The notes beneath the pieces were generated by a model. That model did not search any database. It had not been told where the DNA came from and was given only the letters and a program-made list of their open reading frames with translations. Of a stretch of 64,000 nt of DNA, positions 44,475-54,677 are shown in pieces. The position numbers and the translations under genes are program-made. This stretch comes from Mastigamoeba balamuthi (lineage: Eukaryota > Evosea > Mastigamoebida > Mastigamoebidae). Numbering within the stretch: the stretch's first letter is position 1; every line of letters begins with the position of its first letter. Location of the stretch: NCBI GenBank assembly GCA_902651635.1, contig CACRSC010000020.1, positions 53,886 to 117,885 of the forward strand, written 5' to 3'.

Positions 44475-45478
44475 CTACGTGCCGGGGGAGCCGTGCGGGC
44501 CGCTGGCGTCGGCCTCGTCGCCGTCGCCGTCGTCGAAGACGGTGATGAGGGCCTTGGACGTGTCCGCGGGCCCCGAGGTGCGCTCGCCGACGAAGGTGAC
44601 GAGCTTGCCGTCGTGGCGCACGAGTATCAGCTCGTCGTCGGGCAGCTCGCAGCGCAGCCACTCCTCGTCGACGCAGAACCGCGCCTTGTACTCCTCGCCC
44701 ATGACGAACCACGAGCCCACGCCCAGCGGCACCGCGGCCTCGAGCTTGTCGGCGGGCGGCATGTCGCGGAACGCTCCTCGCCGCGACCGCTGCAGCGGGT
44801 ACTGGCTCTGGGTCGAGCTCGACCACACCGTCTTGAACTCCCCGGGGTCGCCCGCGAACGCGTCGAACCACCCGTTGGACAGCGCCCCGAACCTGCCGGA
44901 CAGCAGTCAGCGGGGTCTTTTTTCAGTGGTGAGTATTCCGTTTCCGTCGGAGCACTGGAATCAGGACTAAGACTTTGTGCGATATGATATCTTCCAGATC
45001 CATCATTTTGATACTGACGATATTTTCCCGCAGATACCGGGGGATATTTTCCGCCATAAGAGAGATTTACGCAACACGCGCGAAAAGAAGAGCGCTACTG
45101 TACTGCGCGGGCGGGCGCGTACCTGAGGGCCTCGTCGGCGTCGCAGTGGCAGACGTGCAGGTAGAGGTCTGCGTACCACACGGCCCACCTGCCGACGCTG
45201 TAGACGGCGCCGGGCTCGCCGAACTGCCGCGCCGCGTGCGACAGGACGCCCTCGACGCGCAGCGCTCTCTCGCAGACCTCGCGCAGCAGGAACGGCGACA
45301 GCAGCGCCGCGGGGCTCTGCGCCCCCGCCCGCGCGCTCTGGCACAGGCAGAACGCCGCTGCGCACGCCCGCGCCTGCGCGTGGCGCTTGGCCGCCGTGGG
45401 CAGCGTGGCAGCGGTGGGATGCGGCGGGCGGCGGGCGGTGGGGCCCATACGCGAGCGCCGGGGCAGGAGGTTGCCCAT
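44475..45478 (-). CDS. Hypothetical protein, 257 aa
   Basis: Not recognised. Exons 45478-45123 and 44892-44475 join at AG|GTACGC and GGCAG|G to give 257 residues starting MGNLLPRRSRMGPTARRP. The N-terminal part is helical and Cys/Ala-rich (ACAAAFCLCQSARAG; LREVCERALRVEGVLSHAA), then WAVWYADLYLHVCHCDADEAL. The C-terminal part is beta-rich and acidic (VPLGVGSWFVMGEEYKARF; DDELILVRHDGKLVTFVGER). No signal peptide. MG at the start could be myristoylated, but the usual Ser/Thr at position 6 is absent. The 230-nt intron is AT-richer and carries several GATATC/GATACC words. Confidence 0.65.
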
Positions 45479-46120
45479 CGAGACTCGGCGGTGGCGGCTC
45501 CGCGGGCGCGCGGCCGGGGGGGTAAAAATCGGGATAACAATTTAACGAGCTGCCGAATCAGGCAGTCGCGATATTGGTGCACCTTAAGTGCATGATTCAG
45601 TTCGGGATATTTTTCCACCCGCGCCGCTGCGGCGGAATTTGCGACTGACGGGCCGCGCAGAGGCGCCGCGGCGCATGCCGGCGTGGCTGACACGCTGTGG
45701 TGGTCAGGGCTGGGTGAGAAAATCAACTGAATAGTGAACCAGAAAATCTGCACCGAGAATAATATCTGGATCTGATTTCCCGTCTTCCCCTCCGCACACC
45801 CCTTTCGGCGTTTTCCCGGTGCGTACGACCCTCGCTCTTCGTCCCCGCCTCCCGGCCCCTTCCTCTCCTGTCGCCCTCGCCGAATCGCGTGGCCCCGGCG
45901 TTCTTGCCACGCGTTCTGCCGTTCTTTTTGCGTTTTTTTCTCGTCTCTGCAGTGCCAACGAGACATTCCCCCTCCGCGCCCCTCCGCCTCCCACCCTCGC
46001 GCGCGATTCGGACTCCCCGCCTCGCCCTGCCCCAGTATCGCGTGCAGCGCCGCGCCCTGACTCGCGCTGCTGGCCACGCAAGCGCAGAGGCCGCCGGAGG
46101 TGAGCAAAAGGGGGCCCGCG
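45479..46120. other. Divergent spacer
   Basis: Shared 5' region of the unknown gene (-) and the PHD protein gene (+). GCGATATTGG lies near 45570, GGGATATTTTTCC near 45605, and a pyrimidine-rich plus-strand leader precedes the ATG at 46121. No gene. Confidence 0.4.
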
Positions 46121-46505
46121 ATGGAGGAGTGGGCCGAGGGCGCAGCGCAGCACCACGCAGCGCTCGCGCAGGCGCCCGCGGACCTCGACCGCCAGCAGCC
46201 CAGCGACCAGCAGCTCGTCCCCGAGTACTACGTCAACGCCGCGCAGCAGGCCGACCAGCGGCCGCTGCTCTGCTTCGACCAGGCGAGAACACCCCTGCCC
46301 CTCTCTCTCCCCCTCCCCCTTGCGACGCGTCTATCCCGGCGTGGGTCGTTTCTCCGCCGGTTCTCGCACGCGTGTCACGGTGTGCTGCTCAGGGGGGGCC
46401 CTCCGTGGCCATATGCGGTTGTTTGCGTACCGCTCGTGGAGCAATTCGCAATTTAGCGCAAATTGGTGACATTGCGGATTTGCAGGACTTGGCTTTCCTG
46501 TTCGG

Positions 46506-46541
<36 letters not shown>

Positions 46542-48147
46542 GCTCGTCCTGCAGCAGCAACAGCAGCAGCAGCCCCTGCCGAGCCCCACGTGCTCCTCGC
46601 GGCCCGTGGCCCCGGACGAGGCGGCGGGCGCGTCGCTGGCCACCGGGGCGCAGCAGCAACTGCAGCAGCAGCAGCAGAGCGTCGGGACGCCTGTCAACGG
46701 CGACCTCGGGGCCGCAGACTCGCCGACGGTCGGCCTGCCCCCGGTGTCGGCGTCGGCCTCGTCGTCCTCGGGGTCGGCCTCGCGCAAGGCGCCGCGCGGC
46801 AGGCGCGGGCGGGTGTTCGGGGACGTGACGACGCAGCAGCGCATACTGGAGCTCGAGCGGCAGCTCAAGGAGCAGCTCGACAAGCACAACAGGCTGCAGA
46901 CGGCCATCAAGGAGCGCCTGCCAGCCTCGCGCGCCCTGCAGGGCACCGCCGCCGTGCTCGCGCAGCACGGGCCCGAGGGCGCGGCGGCGGCCGCCGTCGT
47001 GGTCCCCGCGGCCTGCGAGGCGGGGCTTCTGCTCGACAGCGAGGCGGCGCCCGAGGCCCTCCAGCAGCAGCAACAGCAGATGTTCAGCCCGCAGGGGTCG
47101 GCGGTGCCGCCGCTGACGCCGCCGCCGCAGACGTCGACGACTGCGACGACGCCGGGGGCGACGAGCAACGGGAGCGGGAGGAGGACGCAGCGCAGCAAGC
47201 GGCAGCAGATGGCCGAGAGGCTCGTCAACGCCGCCGTGGCCACGCAGCAGATGAGCGCGCAGCTCGAGCTGTGCGCGCAGCAGCAGCAGCAGCAGCAGCA
47301 GGTCGACGGCCAGGCCAACGCCCAGCTCTGCCAGGACCGGCAGCAGGACACGATGGCGCAGCTGATCACAATGCTCCAAGGACAGCAGCAGCAACAGCAA
47401 CAACAAGAACAGCAGCTGTTGCCCCTTCCCCAACCTCAGGAGCAGCAGCCGCAGCAGCAGGAGCTGCTTCAGGAGGTGCTGCAGCAGGGGGTGAAGGAGG
47501 AGGAGCAGCAGGAGCAGGAGCCCCTCTACTGCCTGTGCAGGTCGCGGTGGGACGGCAGGACGATGATCATGTGCTCCTTCTGCCAGAACTGGTACCACCC
47601 CGAATGCGTCGGCGTGGCCATTCCCGCCGGCCCCTACGCCGAGCAGGCTCCTCTCGTGTGCCCCGTGTGCCAGCAGCAGCAGCAGCAGCAGTGCCAGCAG
47701 GCCGCCCCGCAGCAGCAGCAGGGGCAGGAGGAGCCCGACGCCAAGCGGGAGCGAACAGACGTTGTCGAGTGGGGGCAGGCGCCGGCCGGCGAGCCCGTGC
47801 TGCTGGCGCTGATGCGGGCGTGCCCCTCGGCCGCGGCCAGCGTGCTGCGGATGCTGCCGGCGCGCGACGTGACGAGCGTTGCGTGCACGTGCCGCGAGGC
47901 GCGCCAGTTTGTGGGGTCGGTCGTCGGGCCGCAGGAGCTCGTGTTCGGGCAGGCGGGGCAGGGGCTGCTGCGCGAGCAGCAGGAGCAGGAGGGCCAGGAG
48001 CAGCTCGCGTTCGGGCAGGCGGAGCAGGGGCTGCTGCGCGAGCAGGAGCAGGAGCCCGAGGGCCAGGAGCAGGGGCTGCTGCTGGGCCCCTGCTTCCCGC
48101 ACAGCGGGCTGCTGCTGCAGGGCCTCGGGGGGTTCAGCATAGCCTGA
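46121..48147 (+). CDS. Poly-Gln PHD-finger protein with C-terminal F-box-like segment
   Basis: Exons 46121-46282 and 46486-48147 give 607 residues. The intron is GC-AG (CAG|GCGAGA). The protein is full of CAG/CAA-encoded Gln runs of up to about eleven, with a basic stretch (SRKAPRGRRGRVFGDV) and coiled coil (QRILELERQLKEQLDKHN). A PHD finger spans about 47525-47675: LYCLCRSRW, MIMCSFCQNWYHPECVGV, LVCPVC, matching the C4HC3 zinc pattern that reads histone H3 tails. Then PSAAASVLRMLPARDVTSVACTCREARQFV resembles an F-box. Two near-identical Gln/Glu/Leu repeats (FGQAGQGLLREQQEQEGQEQ type) lie at 47943-48080. Likely nuclear chromatin protein. Confidence 0.85.
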
Positions 48148-48220
48148 CCCCCCGCGGTCGCTGCTGGCTCCCCCCTCTCCCCGCAGCAGGATTGTCTCCC
48201 CTCGCAGAAGACGCCAACTT

Positions 48221-48970
48221 ATGTACGAGTTCCAGAGACCCAGAGCCCGGCGTGTACCCAGCTATATACGCCCTTGGGACATTGATAACGCATGATCCGG
48301 TCCACTAATATCCAAGCCGCGGGCTCAGAAATCAGCTGATTCGATCGAGAAGGGGGAAAACCCGGTGGACTTTTGCCTGTGCTGACGCCAGCGCCGCCTT
48401 CTGTGCAGATCTCTCGAGCAGAACTTTGGCTTCGGGAACCTCAGCGCGAGGCCCTACTCTCCCCCAGCCAGGGCGATGACTGTCCAGCGGCGCAAGGCAA
48501 CGTGGGGCGTGCAGATGCCGGCCCCCAGGAGTGCCGAGGAGCTGGCGTCGCTCGTGGGGCTCGAGGCCGGCTGCCTCGTGCTGCTGCTGGCCCGCCTGCT
48601 GGGCGCTGCCCTCGGCCTCGCCCGCTCCCTCGCAGAGCTGGCCCAGGCTGCCGTGCAGCTCGCGGTGCTCGCGGCCATGCTGGTGGCTGTGCTGGCACGG
48701 ATGCTGCACACGGTTCTCTGGGTGCTGGCGCAGGCTGCGGTCCTCTCCAGAGACGACGCCGTGCGGGCGGCCCTGAGGCTCTCGCGCTGCCTCTGGGAGA
48801 CGGCGTGCACAGCGGTGGAGCTCATCACGGGGCTGCTCACAGGCCTGCTCCGCGTGGCTGTGGCTTTCATCGTTCTTGGGGTTGCTGTGATGGCTGTCGT
48901 CGCTATCGGGGTCGGGGCGTACAGGGCGGCAACAGGACAAATCCCAATAGATCGTTTCCCTGAGCATTGA
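48221..48970 (+). CDS. Small hydrophobic, probably membrane-associated protein
   Basis: Not recognised. The secure part is the frame from 48392 to 48970: LEQNFGFGNLSARPYSPPAR, MTVQRRKATWGVQM (ATG 48476), then four or more long Leu/Ala/Val-rich helices with few charges, ending GAYRAATGQIPIDRFPEH. A first exon 48221-48253 (MYEFQRPRARR) joined by GTACCC...GCCAG gives a continuous 203-residue protein, but this exon is tentative. Translation could also begin at 48476 (164 residues). Confidence 0.55.
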
Positions 48971-48974
48971 TACG

Positions 48975-48988
48975 AGATACGCGTATCT
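48975..48988. promoter_or_regulatory. 14-bp palindrome AGATACGCGTATCT, 29 nt upstream of ATG 49018
   Basis: Perfect inverted repeat. A further GATACGAG lies directly 5'. Its position relative to the ATG matches the palindromes near 14019 and 34638. Confidence 0.45.
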
Positions 48989-49017
48989 TGCGCAGAGCCA
49001 AAAATAGACCCACCCCC

Positions 49018-51651
49018 ATGTCGACCAAAGCCAGCAAGGCCGCCGCGCCCGCCGCGAGCACCAAGGCCGCCGCCAAGGCCAGCGCCGCCCGCACGCGCCG
49101 CCGCCGCGACGGGCCCGACGTCCCGGGCACGGCGGCCGGCGGCAACGCCCCGGCAGTGGCCGCGCCGCCCCCGGGGTCGCTCTCGGCCGACTCGCCGCCC
49201 GCTGTGGCCCTCGCGGCCCTCCGCGAGGCCGCCGAGGCCTCGGCGCTCAGCGCGGCCCTCGTGGCGCTCGAGAGGGCTGCCCACGCGGCGCCCGAGGAGA
49301 TGGCGGCCTGCGGGGCCCTCGAGGCCGTCGCGGGGCTCGTCACGGGCGGCGGATACGTCGGTCAGTCGTCGCGTTGGAATTTCCAGATTCATTTTCAGAT
49401 ACATCTGGCTGCGCCCCAAGCAGGGAAGGGGGAAGGGGAGCCTGTGTTCAATACCAGGGCTCACTGAAAGTCACATCAATGGCAGCCCATGACGTGTGCA
49501 CCACCGACAATTATTCAGTCGGCTTCTGGATCAATTGATATTCGAACAGCGCATTGCGCCAAAACCCCCGCCAAACACGGGCAGAGACGTAGACACCGCA
49601 ATTTCTAACGACGGATCCTCGCAGACGCCGAGGTGAGGTGGAGGTCGCTGGCCACGATGGCCGCCTACGTGGCGTCGTCGACGGCCAAGCCCGACGACGC
49701 GCTCGTCTCGCGGGCGCTCAGCGAGGTCTCCGCGGCCTGCGCGGCCATGTCCGCTGTCCCCGCGGCCGAGACGGCGACCTCCGACGCCGAGGCCACGTTC
49801 CAGGCGCAGTCGGCGGCTGCGCGCCACGTGGGCTACCTCAGCGGCCGCCTCTCGCCCCCGCAGGCCGCCTCGTGCGCGGCCGCGCTCAGCCGCCTGACGG
49901 CCTCGCCGCACCCCGAGGCCGCCAAGTGCGCGGGCGAGTCCCTGCGCAGGCTCTGCTCCGAGCCCGGGCCGCCGGGCATGTCCGCGCGGTCGGCCAGCTC
50001 GCTGGAGCCGCTTGTCTCGGTGGCCGCGTCTTCCGCAGACGTCTGCGCTGTCATCGCCGCCTGCTGCGGCGCGGACCTGCGCGCGCGGGCGCGGGCGGCG
50101 GCACTGGGGGCGAGCCAGCAGGCGGCGCTGCTGCTGCTGCAGAGCCCCGCGTCGAGCCCCGCGGCCAAGGCCTGCGCGCTCGACGCGCTCTCGTCGCTGG
50201 CGCCGCACGCGCGGCAGCCCAACTTCTCCGCGAGCCGCGAGGAGCTGAGCGCCGCCGTCTGCGCGGCGCTGGCGGACGAGGCCAGCGAGGCCCTGCAGGT
50301 CGCCGCGCGCCGGGCGATTCGCGAGCTCTGCGCCCGCGAGCCCGAGTACCGGCTGCTGCTCGCGCGCGACGGCGCCGTGCGGGCGCTGGCGGCCATGTCG
50401 GTGGCGCGCCGCGTGCACGGCGCGCAGCAGGAGCGCTCGGCCCAGTGCGACGACGCGGCCTCGGCGCTCGCCAACGTCGTCCGCTCGTGCGCGGCGGCGT
50501 CCAAGGCGCTCCTGCGGCTGCCTGGCGCGCTCGAGGAGCTCGCCATCGCCGCCTCCGAGGCCCGCAGCGCAGCGGCCGCCGACTGCCTGGCGCGGGCCGC
50601 AGAGGCGTTCCCGCCTACGTGCGACGTCGTGGCCAACATCAGCGCGCAGGGCCTCTACTCGATCCTCGCGCCGCTGCTCGGGCCCGAGTCGACCCCCGAG
50701 CAGCGCGCCGCGGCCTCTGCGTGCCTCCGCGTCGCCGCCCCGCGCGCGCCGCTGCGCGCCGACGAGCTCGGGCCGCTGCTCGCCGCCACGCGCGCCGACG
50801 AGAGCAGCGCAGAGGACGCGCTCCTCGCGGCCGCCGCCTCCCCCGACGCCGCCGCCGAGTGCGTCGTGCAGGTCGTCGACGGCCTGCGCAGCGCCGTCAC
50901 CGAGCGCAGGACCCGCGCTGCGCTCATGGCGCTGGCGTCGGCGCTCTCGCCGGGCCCGCGCGCGGCCGGCGTGGCCCGCGCGCTCTGCGCCGAGGGCGCG
51001 TCGGTGCTCGCCGCGCGCGCCGCCAAGGTCTGGCCGTCGCTGCGCGTCGTCGCGGAGCTCGCTCTGGCCCGGGCCGCCGAGGCAGACGCCACCGCGCGGT
51101 TCTGGCTGACGGGCGCGGTCCCCGCGTCGCAGGCGCTGCCGAGCGGCTTCTACGTCGTCGTGGGGACCTCGGCGTTCTACGGCCCCGACGCGCTCCGGAG
51201 CGCACCGCGCGCTCCGCACACGGCCATCGTCGTGGAGCCCGAGACGGACGCCTCGCTGCGCGGGTGGGTCGAGAGGGCCCGCGCGGTGGCCGCCAAGACG
51301 GCCAAGGGACCGCGGGCGCTGGCGGGGGACCTCGCGAGGCTCGTCGCGGAGCTCTGCGGCGGCCCCGGCGCCGACGCGGACACGGCGGAGCTCGCGCTGC
51401 GCAGGAGGCCCGGGATGGGCGCGATGGTGGCCATCGGAGACCTGCGCCACGCGGGGGCCGAGGCCAAGTCGGTGCTCTTCAAGTTCCTCGCCGACGCGGT
51501 GGGCCTCAGGGCGTCGCTCGAGCGGTCTCACAACCGCGTGTTCGTCGACGACGCCACCGCGTTCGTCGTCGACGTAGCCGCGTCGCCCGGCGTGCTGATG
51601 CCCGACTGTTCCGCCGAGGCCAAGGCGTACGTCAGCGCCCTGGACGCGTGA
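49018..51651 (+). CDS. ARMC3-like protein: armadillo-type helical repeats plus EDR1/CTR1 domain
   Basis: Exons 49018-49360 and 49625-51651 give 789 residues. After a basic Ala/Lys-rich start comes a long Ala/Leu-rich helical array of armadillo type (repeated ALxxLxx and AAxxALxxL turns, about 60-550). The C-terminal 190 residues match the EDR1 domain shared by plant CTR1/EDR1 kinases and animal ARMC3: RFWLTGAVPASQALPSGFYVV, HTAIVVEPETDASLRGWVER, MGAMVAIGDLRHAGAEAKSV, LFKFLADAVGLRASLER, FVVDVAASPGVLMPD. This fold is papain/transglutaminase-like, but the His of the usual RHR motif sits in DLRHAG, and no clear Cys nucleophile is visible. ARMC3 is associated with cilia and flagella in animals; a flagellar role here is inferred. 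Confidence 0.8.
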
Positions 51652-52042
51652 CGCCAGCGGAACCAGCGGGGGGACTGTAGCAACATAGTCACAGGACTCA
51701 GAGTCTCAAACTCAATGCCGGTTTTACTCTCGGACTCTACGTGAGCGGGTCTTCCTGTCTTCGCAACTGACCGAGGTTCCTCATGCACGACAGCCGTTTC
51801 CGCTTCACCTGACCGAGTACTCGACGAGCTGTGCAGGCTGGTGAAAGTGTGGTTCATCGCCCACAGAGCGGCACGACAGTTGGGTTTTTCTTCTATTCCA
51901 AGTATTCATATGCGACGCCGACAGCGTGAAGTCAGCAATCTACTCCTGATTGAATTACTGTGCTTTTCTCATGTGGTGTGGGAGAAGGAGAATGTGGCTA
52001 TGCATTGGAAATTCAAATTCCGTCGTGGAGGGAGACTCTCAC
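51652..52042. other. Convergent spacer
   Basis: No gene supported; AT content rises between about 51880 and 52040. Confidence 0.4.
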
Positions 52043-54058
52043 TCAGTCCTTATCCTTTGCTACTGAGTTGGGGGGCATGATTGTGGAGAGGTCCAAGTCA
52101 GAGGAAGAATGCTGCACGGCGTTCCCACTCCCAGTGCTCTGCTGCGAGGCGAGGCCCGCTTTGACGAACCCGGACCCTGACGACGCATTGGGCGAGGCAG
52201 GAGTGGCGCTGTGCTGCGCTGATGGCTTTCCGACAGCGTTGCTGGTGCTGTACACCCCTGCCACCGAGGCGATGACGGAGCTCTCCAGCGAGGCAGAGTA
52301 GCAGCTCGGCACGGCCGTGGTGAGGTAACCAGGAGACGACGTCTGGTTGGTCATGGCGGGGGACATCTCCGCAGGAGTCCCGAGGTAGAGGTCGAAGGCC
52401 TTGGTGCCGTCCATCTCAACAGGGAGGTTGACCAGCTTGGGGTCCCTCCTCCCTTTGTTTCTGCTGTTGTGGTAGTTAGCTCCTGCAGACTGTCTCGGAG
52501 TCCTACCAGTAGTAGCCTATCCCGCACGCAATCGCAGTGCACCCGCAGAGAAGCACAAGTCCACCAGGTATCCCCAGTGCCATCGCCAATGAGTTCTCTG
52601 TTGGGCTTCGGTGAGCGTGGCGGACCACGTGGCAAGCAGCGGAGCGCACTACGGTTCTTTCCGACAGTGTAATGTAGCCTGAACCCAGCAGCCCCGCTCT
52701 CATAATCCGAGATGAACCCGACGACTACCAGGTTGGCTTTGATGTGCGGGACTTCGCTCCTGGTCGTGAAGGTCTGCACCAGTTCAGCCTTCTGCAAGTC
52801 GGGCCCGGACCAGATTTCTATTCTGTCGCCGCCCTCGACGTTGACCCAGTCGAACTCGATGTGTATGTAGTCCCAGTCGTCTCCCCTGCTGCCGTTTGGC
52901 GCGATGACCCACGTGCAGCGGTCGTTGGCCGTGTACATGGCCCTCTCCAGCGACGACTCACCCTGGTCGGACTGCACGACGCCGGTGCTGCCCACGAGCT
53001 CCGTGTAGTTGGAGCAGCCCCGCTCGCAGTGCCCTCCGAACCTTGAGCTGCTGCACACGCACGAGCCGTTCACGCACAGCCCGTCGTTGCAGTCGCTGTC
53101 GTTGATGCAGGTCTCGTTGTCCCAGGGCAACACTGTGATCTGCTCGACGCCCATCGGCCTGTTGAACGAGTCGCGGAAGAAGGATAGCTTGTAGTGCCCA
53201 GGAGGAAGATACGTCTGGAAGGTCTGTTTGACAGCGAGATGATCCATCTTCTTCAGGTTGGCCGAGTCAGTGTCGTGGCTCCACGTTGCCAGATACCGGA
53301 AGTCGTACTCGATACCGGCATCCGGGTCAACGAGCTGAACCCAGTCGAAGCCTGTCGGCGCCTGGACCTCTATCTCCAACTGGACGGGGACTCCGGGGCG
53401 CTGAGTGCGGTTCATGGCGAGCTTGTAACCACAGTAGACCCCAGAGTACCCGTCCCTGCACCTGCACTCGCCCAGCAGGTACTCGCACGTGCCCTTGCCC
53501 AGAGACTCGCAGAGCGGGTCGCAGCCAGGGACAGCGCAGGACCACTGGATCTGGAAGTCGATGGGGTCGTACACGGCGCTGCTGTTGGCATCCCACACGA
53601 AGAACGTGAACTGCAAGAGCCCGCTGAACTGCTCGGCGCAGACTATCGACGCAGACCACTCCTCCGGTTCCGAGGGAACATCCCCGCTCTCGGCTATGGA
53701 CCGCACGGACACGGGCCCGCCCCCGAGCATAGTATCGAGTGCTGCGGATGAGTTGACGATCCTGAAGGCTTTGCGCATGGCATACTGGAGCGGCACGGTC
53801 GACTCCCAGCCGAACGAGATATTGCGCGTGAGGGGAGTCAGCGCGAGTTCGGGGCCCCACGGTGCCGATGGCACTCCCGCCACGACGACGTTCTTCCTCG
53901 CGTTTGGCCGTGGGCTAGCCCAGATCGACACAGGGGCGGGTATCTGCGGGTGTGGGGGGCAGTGAGGCACGCCAGAGTACGGGAGCCCAGAGAGGGCAGG
54001 CAGGCCGCACAGAGACGGCCAACGAGGACAGAGCGATGAGCGCAGCTAGCAGTCTCAT
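52043..54058 (-). CDS. EGF/CUB type I membrane protein, family copy 3
   Basis: Signal-peptide exon 54058-54011 (MRLLAALIALSSLAVS), a long extracellular exon from 53943 (IPAPVSIWASPRPNARK), a separate membrane exon (ENSLAMALGIPGGLVLLC, about 52600-52503) and a tail exon ending at 52043. Modules are as in copy 1: N-terminal domain (ISFGWEST; ASIVCAEQFSGLLQF), EGF-like 1 (CEYLLGECRCRDGYSGVYC), middle domain, EGF-like 2 (CVNGSCVCSSSRFGGHC), CUB-like (WVIAPNGSRGDDWDYIHIEF). The tail has RRDPKLVNLPVEMDGTKAFD and closes SSSDLDLSTIMPPNSVAK, nearly the same as copy 1, so both form subfamily A. Intact as far as I can read. Confidence 0.87.
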
Positions 54059-54677
54059 CGGTGCAGAAGCTGCTGTGCTTGTTATGAGGGGAATGTTGGA
54101 TGTGGGGCGGTGCCAGACTGTGAACTCCAAAAAGACGGAGAGATGCACAGGCAGTGCATGTCCTTCCCAACGGGGGCAGAGTGCAATACAGCAGGCCGAC
54201 TGTATGATATCCGTCTGGGGCCGTTGTTCTGTCCCTCTGGGGATCTGTGCCAGGGGGAACGCACAAACTGCGGGCGAGACTGAGTGCAGGGTGGTCTTCC
54301 TCAATGTGAGTAGCTAGTTCAGAACGGAAAAAACCAGCTAGTGCATTTTCTTCCTGTGGATTTTTCACCGCATCTTTCCAATCGCGTAAGGACGATGAAA
54401 TATCAGAGGTGCTCCTCTGAAATATCAGAGGTGCTCCTCTTGGCCGGTGCTATGCAACAATACGATTTCAGGGTCATCACAGAGCTCGCCCTCTTGGGTT
54501 CCCCCCCCCCGGCATTTCTGCGTCAAATGGCGTAGGGGCCAGGCAGCCGATTCAGGCGGGTCTTTCAGGATGACCCATCCTCCTCTGCCCTACTCCCGAT
54601 TGAATGTTCGAGCGAGAGGTATTCTCACAGTGACACCAAATTGCTGACCGATTGTCACCATACAGCGTGTTAAACGC
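54059..54677. other. Upstream region of copy 3 and 3' flank of copy 4
   Basis: Contains the 22-nt tandem duplication at 54396-54439 and a run of C at about 54500. No gene supported. Confidence 0.4.
54396..54439 (+). repeat. Two exact tandem copies of a 22-nt unit
   Basis: Units 54396-54417 and 54418-54439 are identical and contain AAATATCAGAGG. The unit also carries an internal short inverted repeat (AGAGG...CCTCT). This looks like a recent slippage or duplication event in a spacer. Confidence 0.7.

Noticed and set aside
46453-48102. A minus-strand frame of about 550 codons with long Leu runs
   Set aside because: It is the complement of the CAG/CAA poly-Gln gene; the PHD zinc pattern proves the plus strand.
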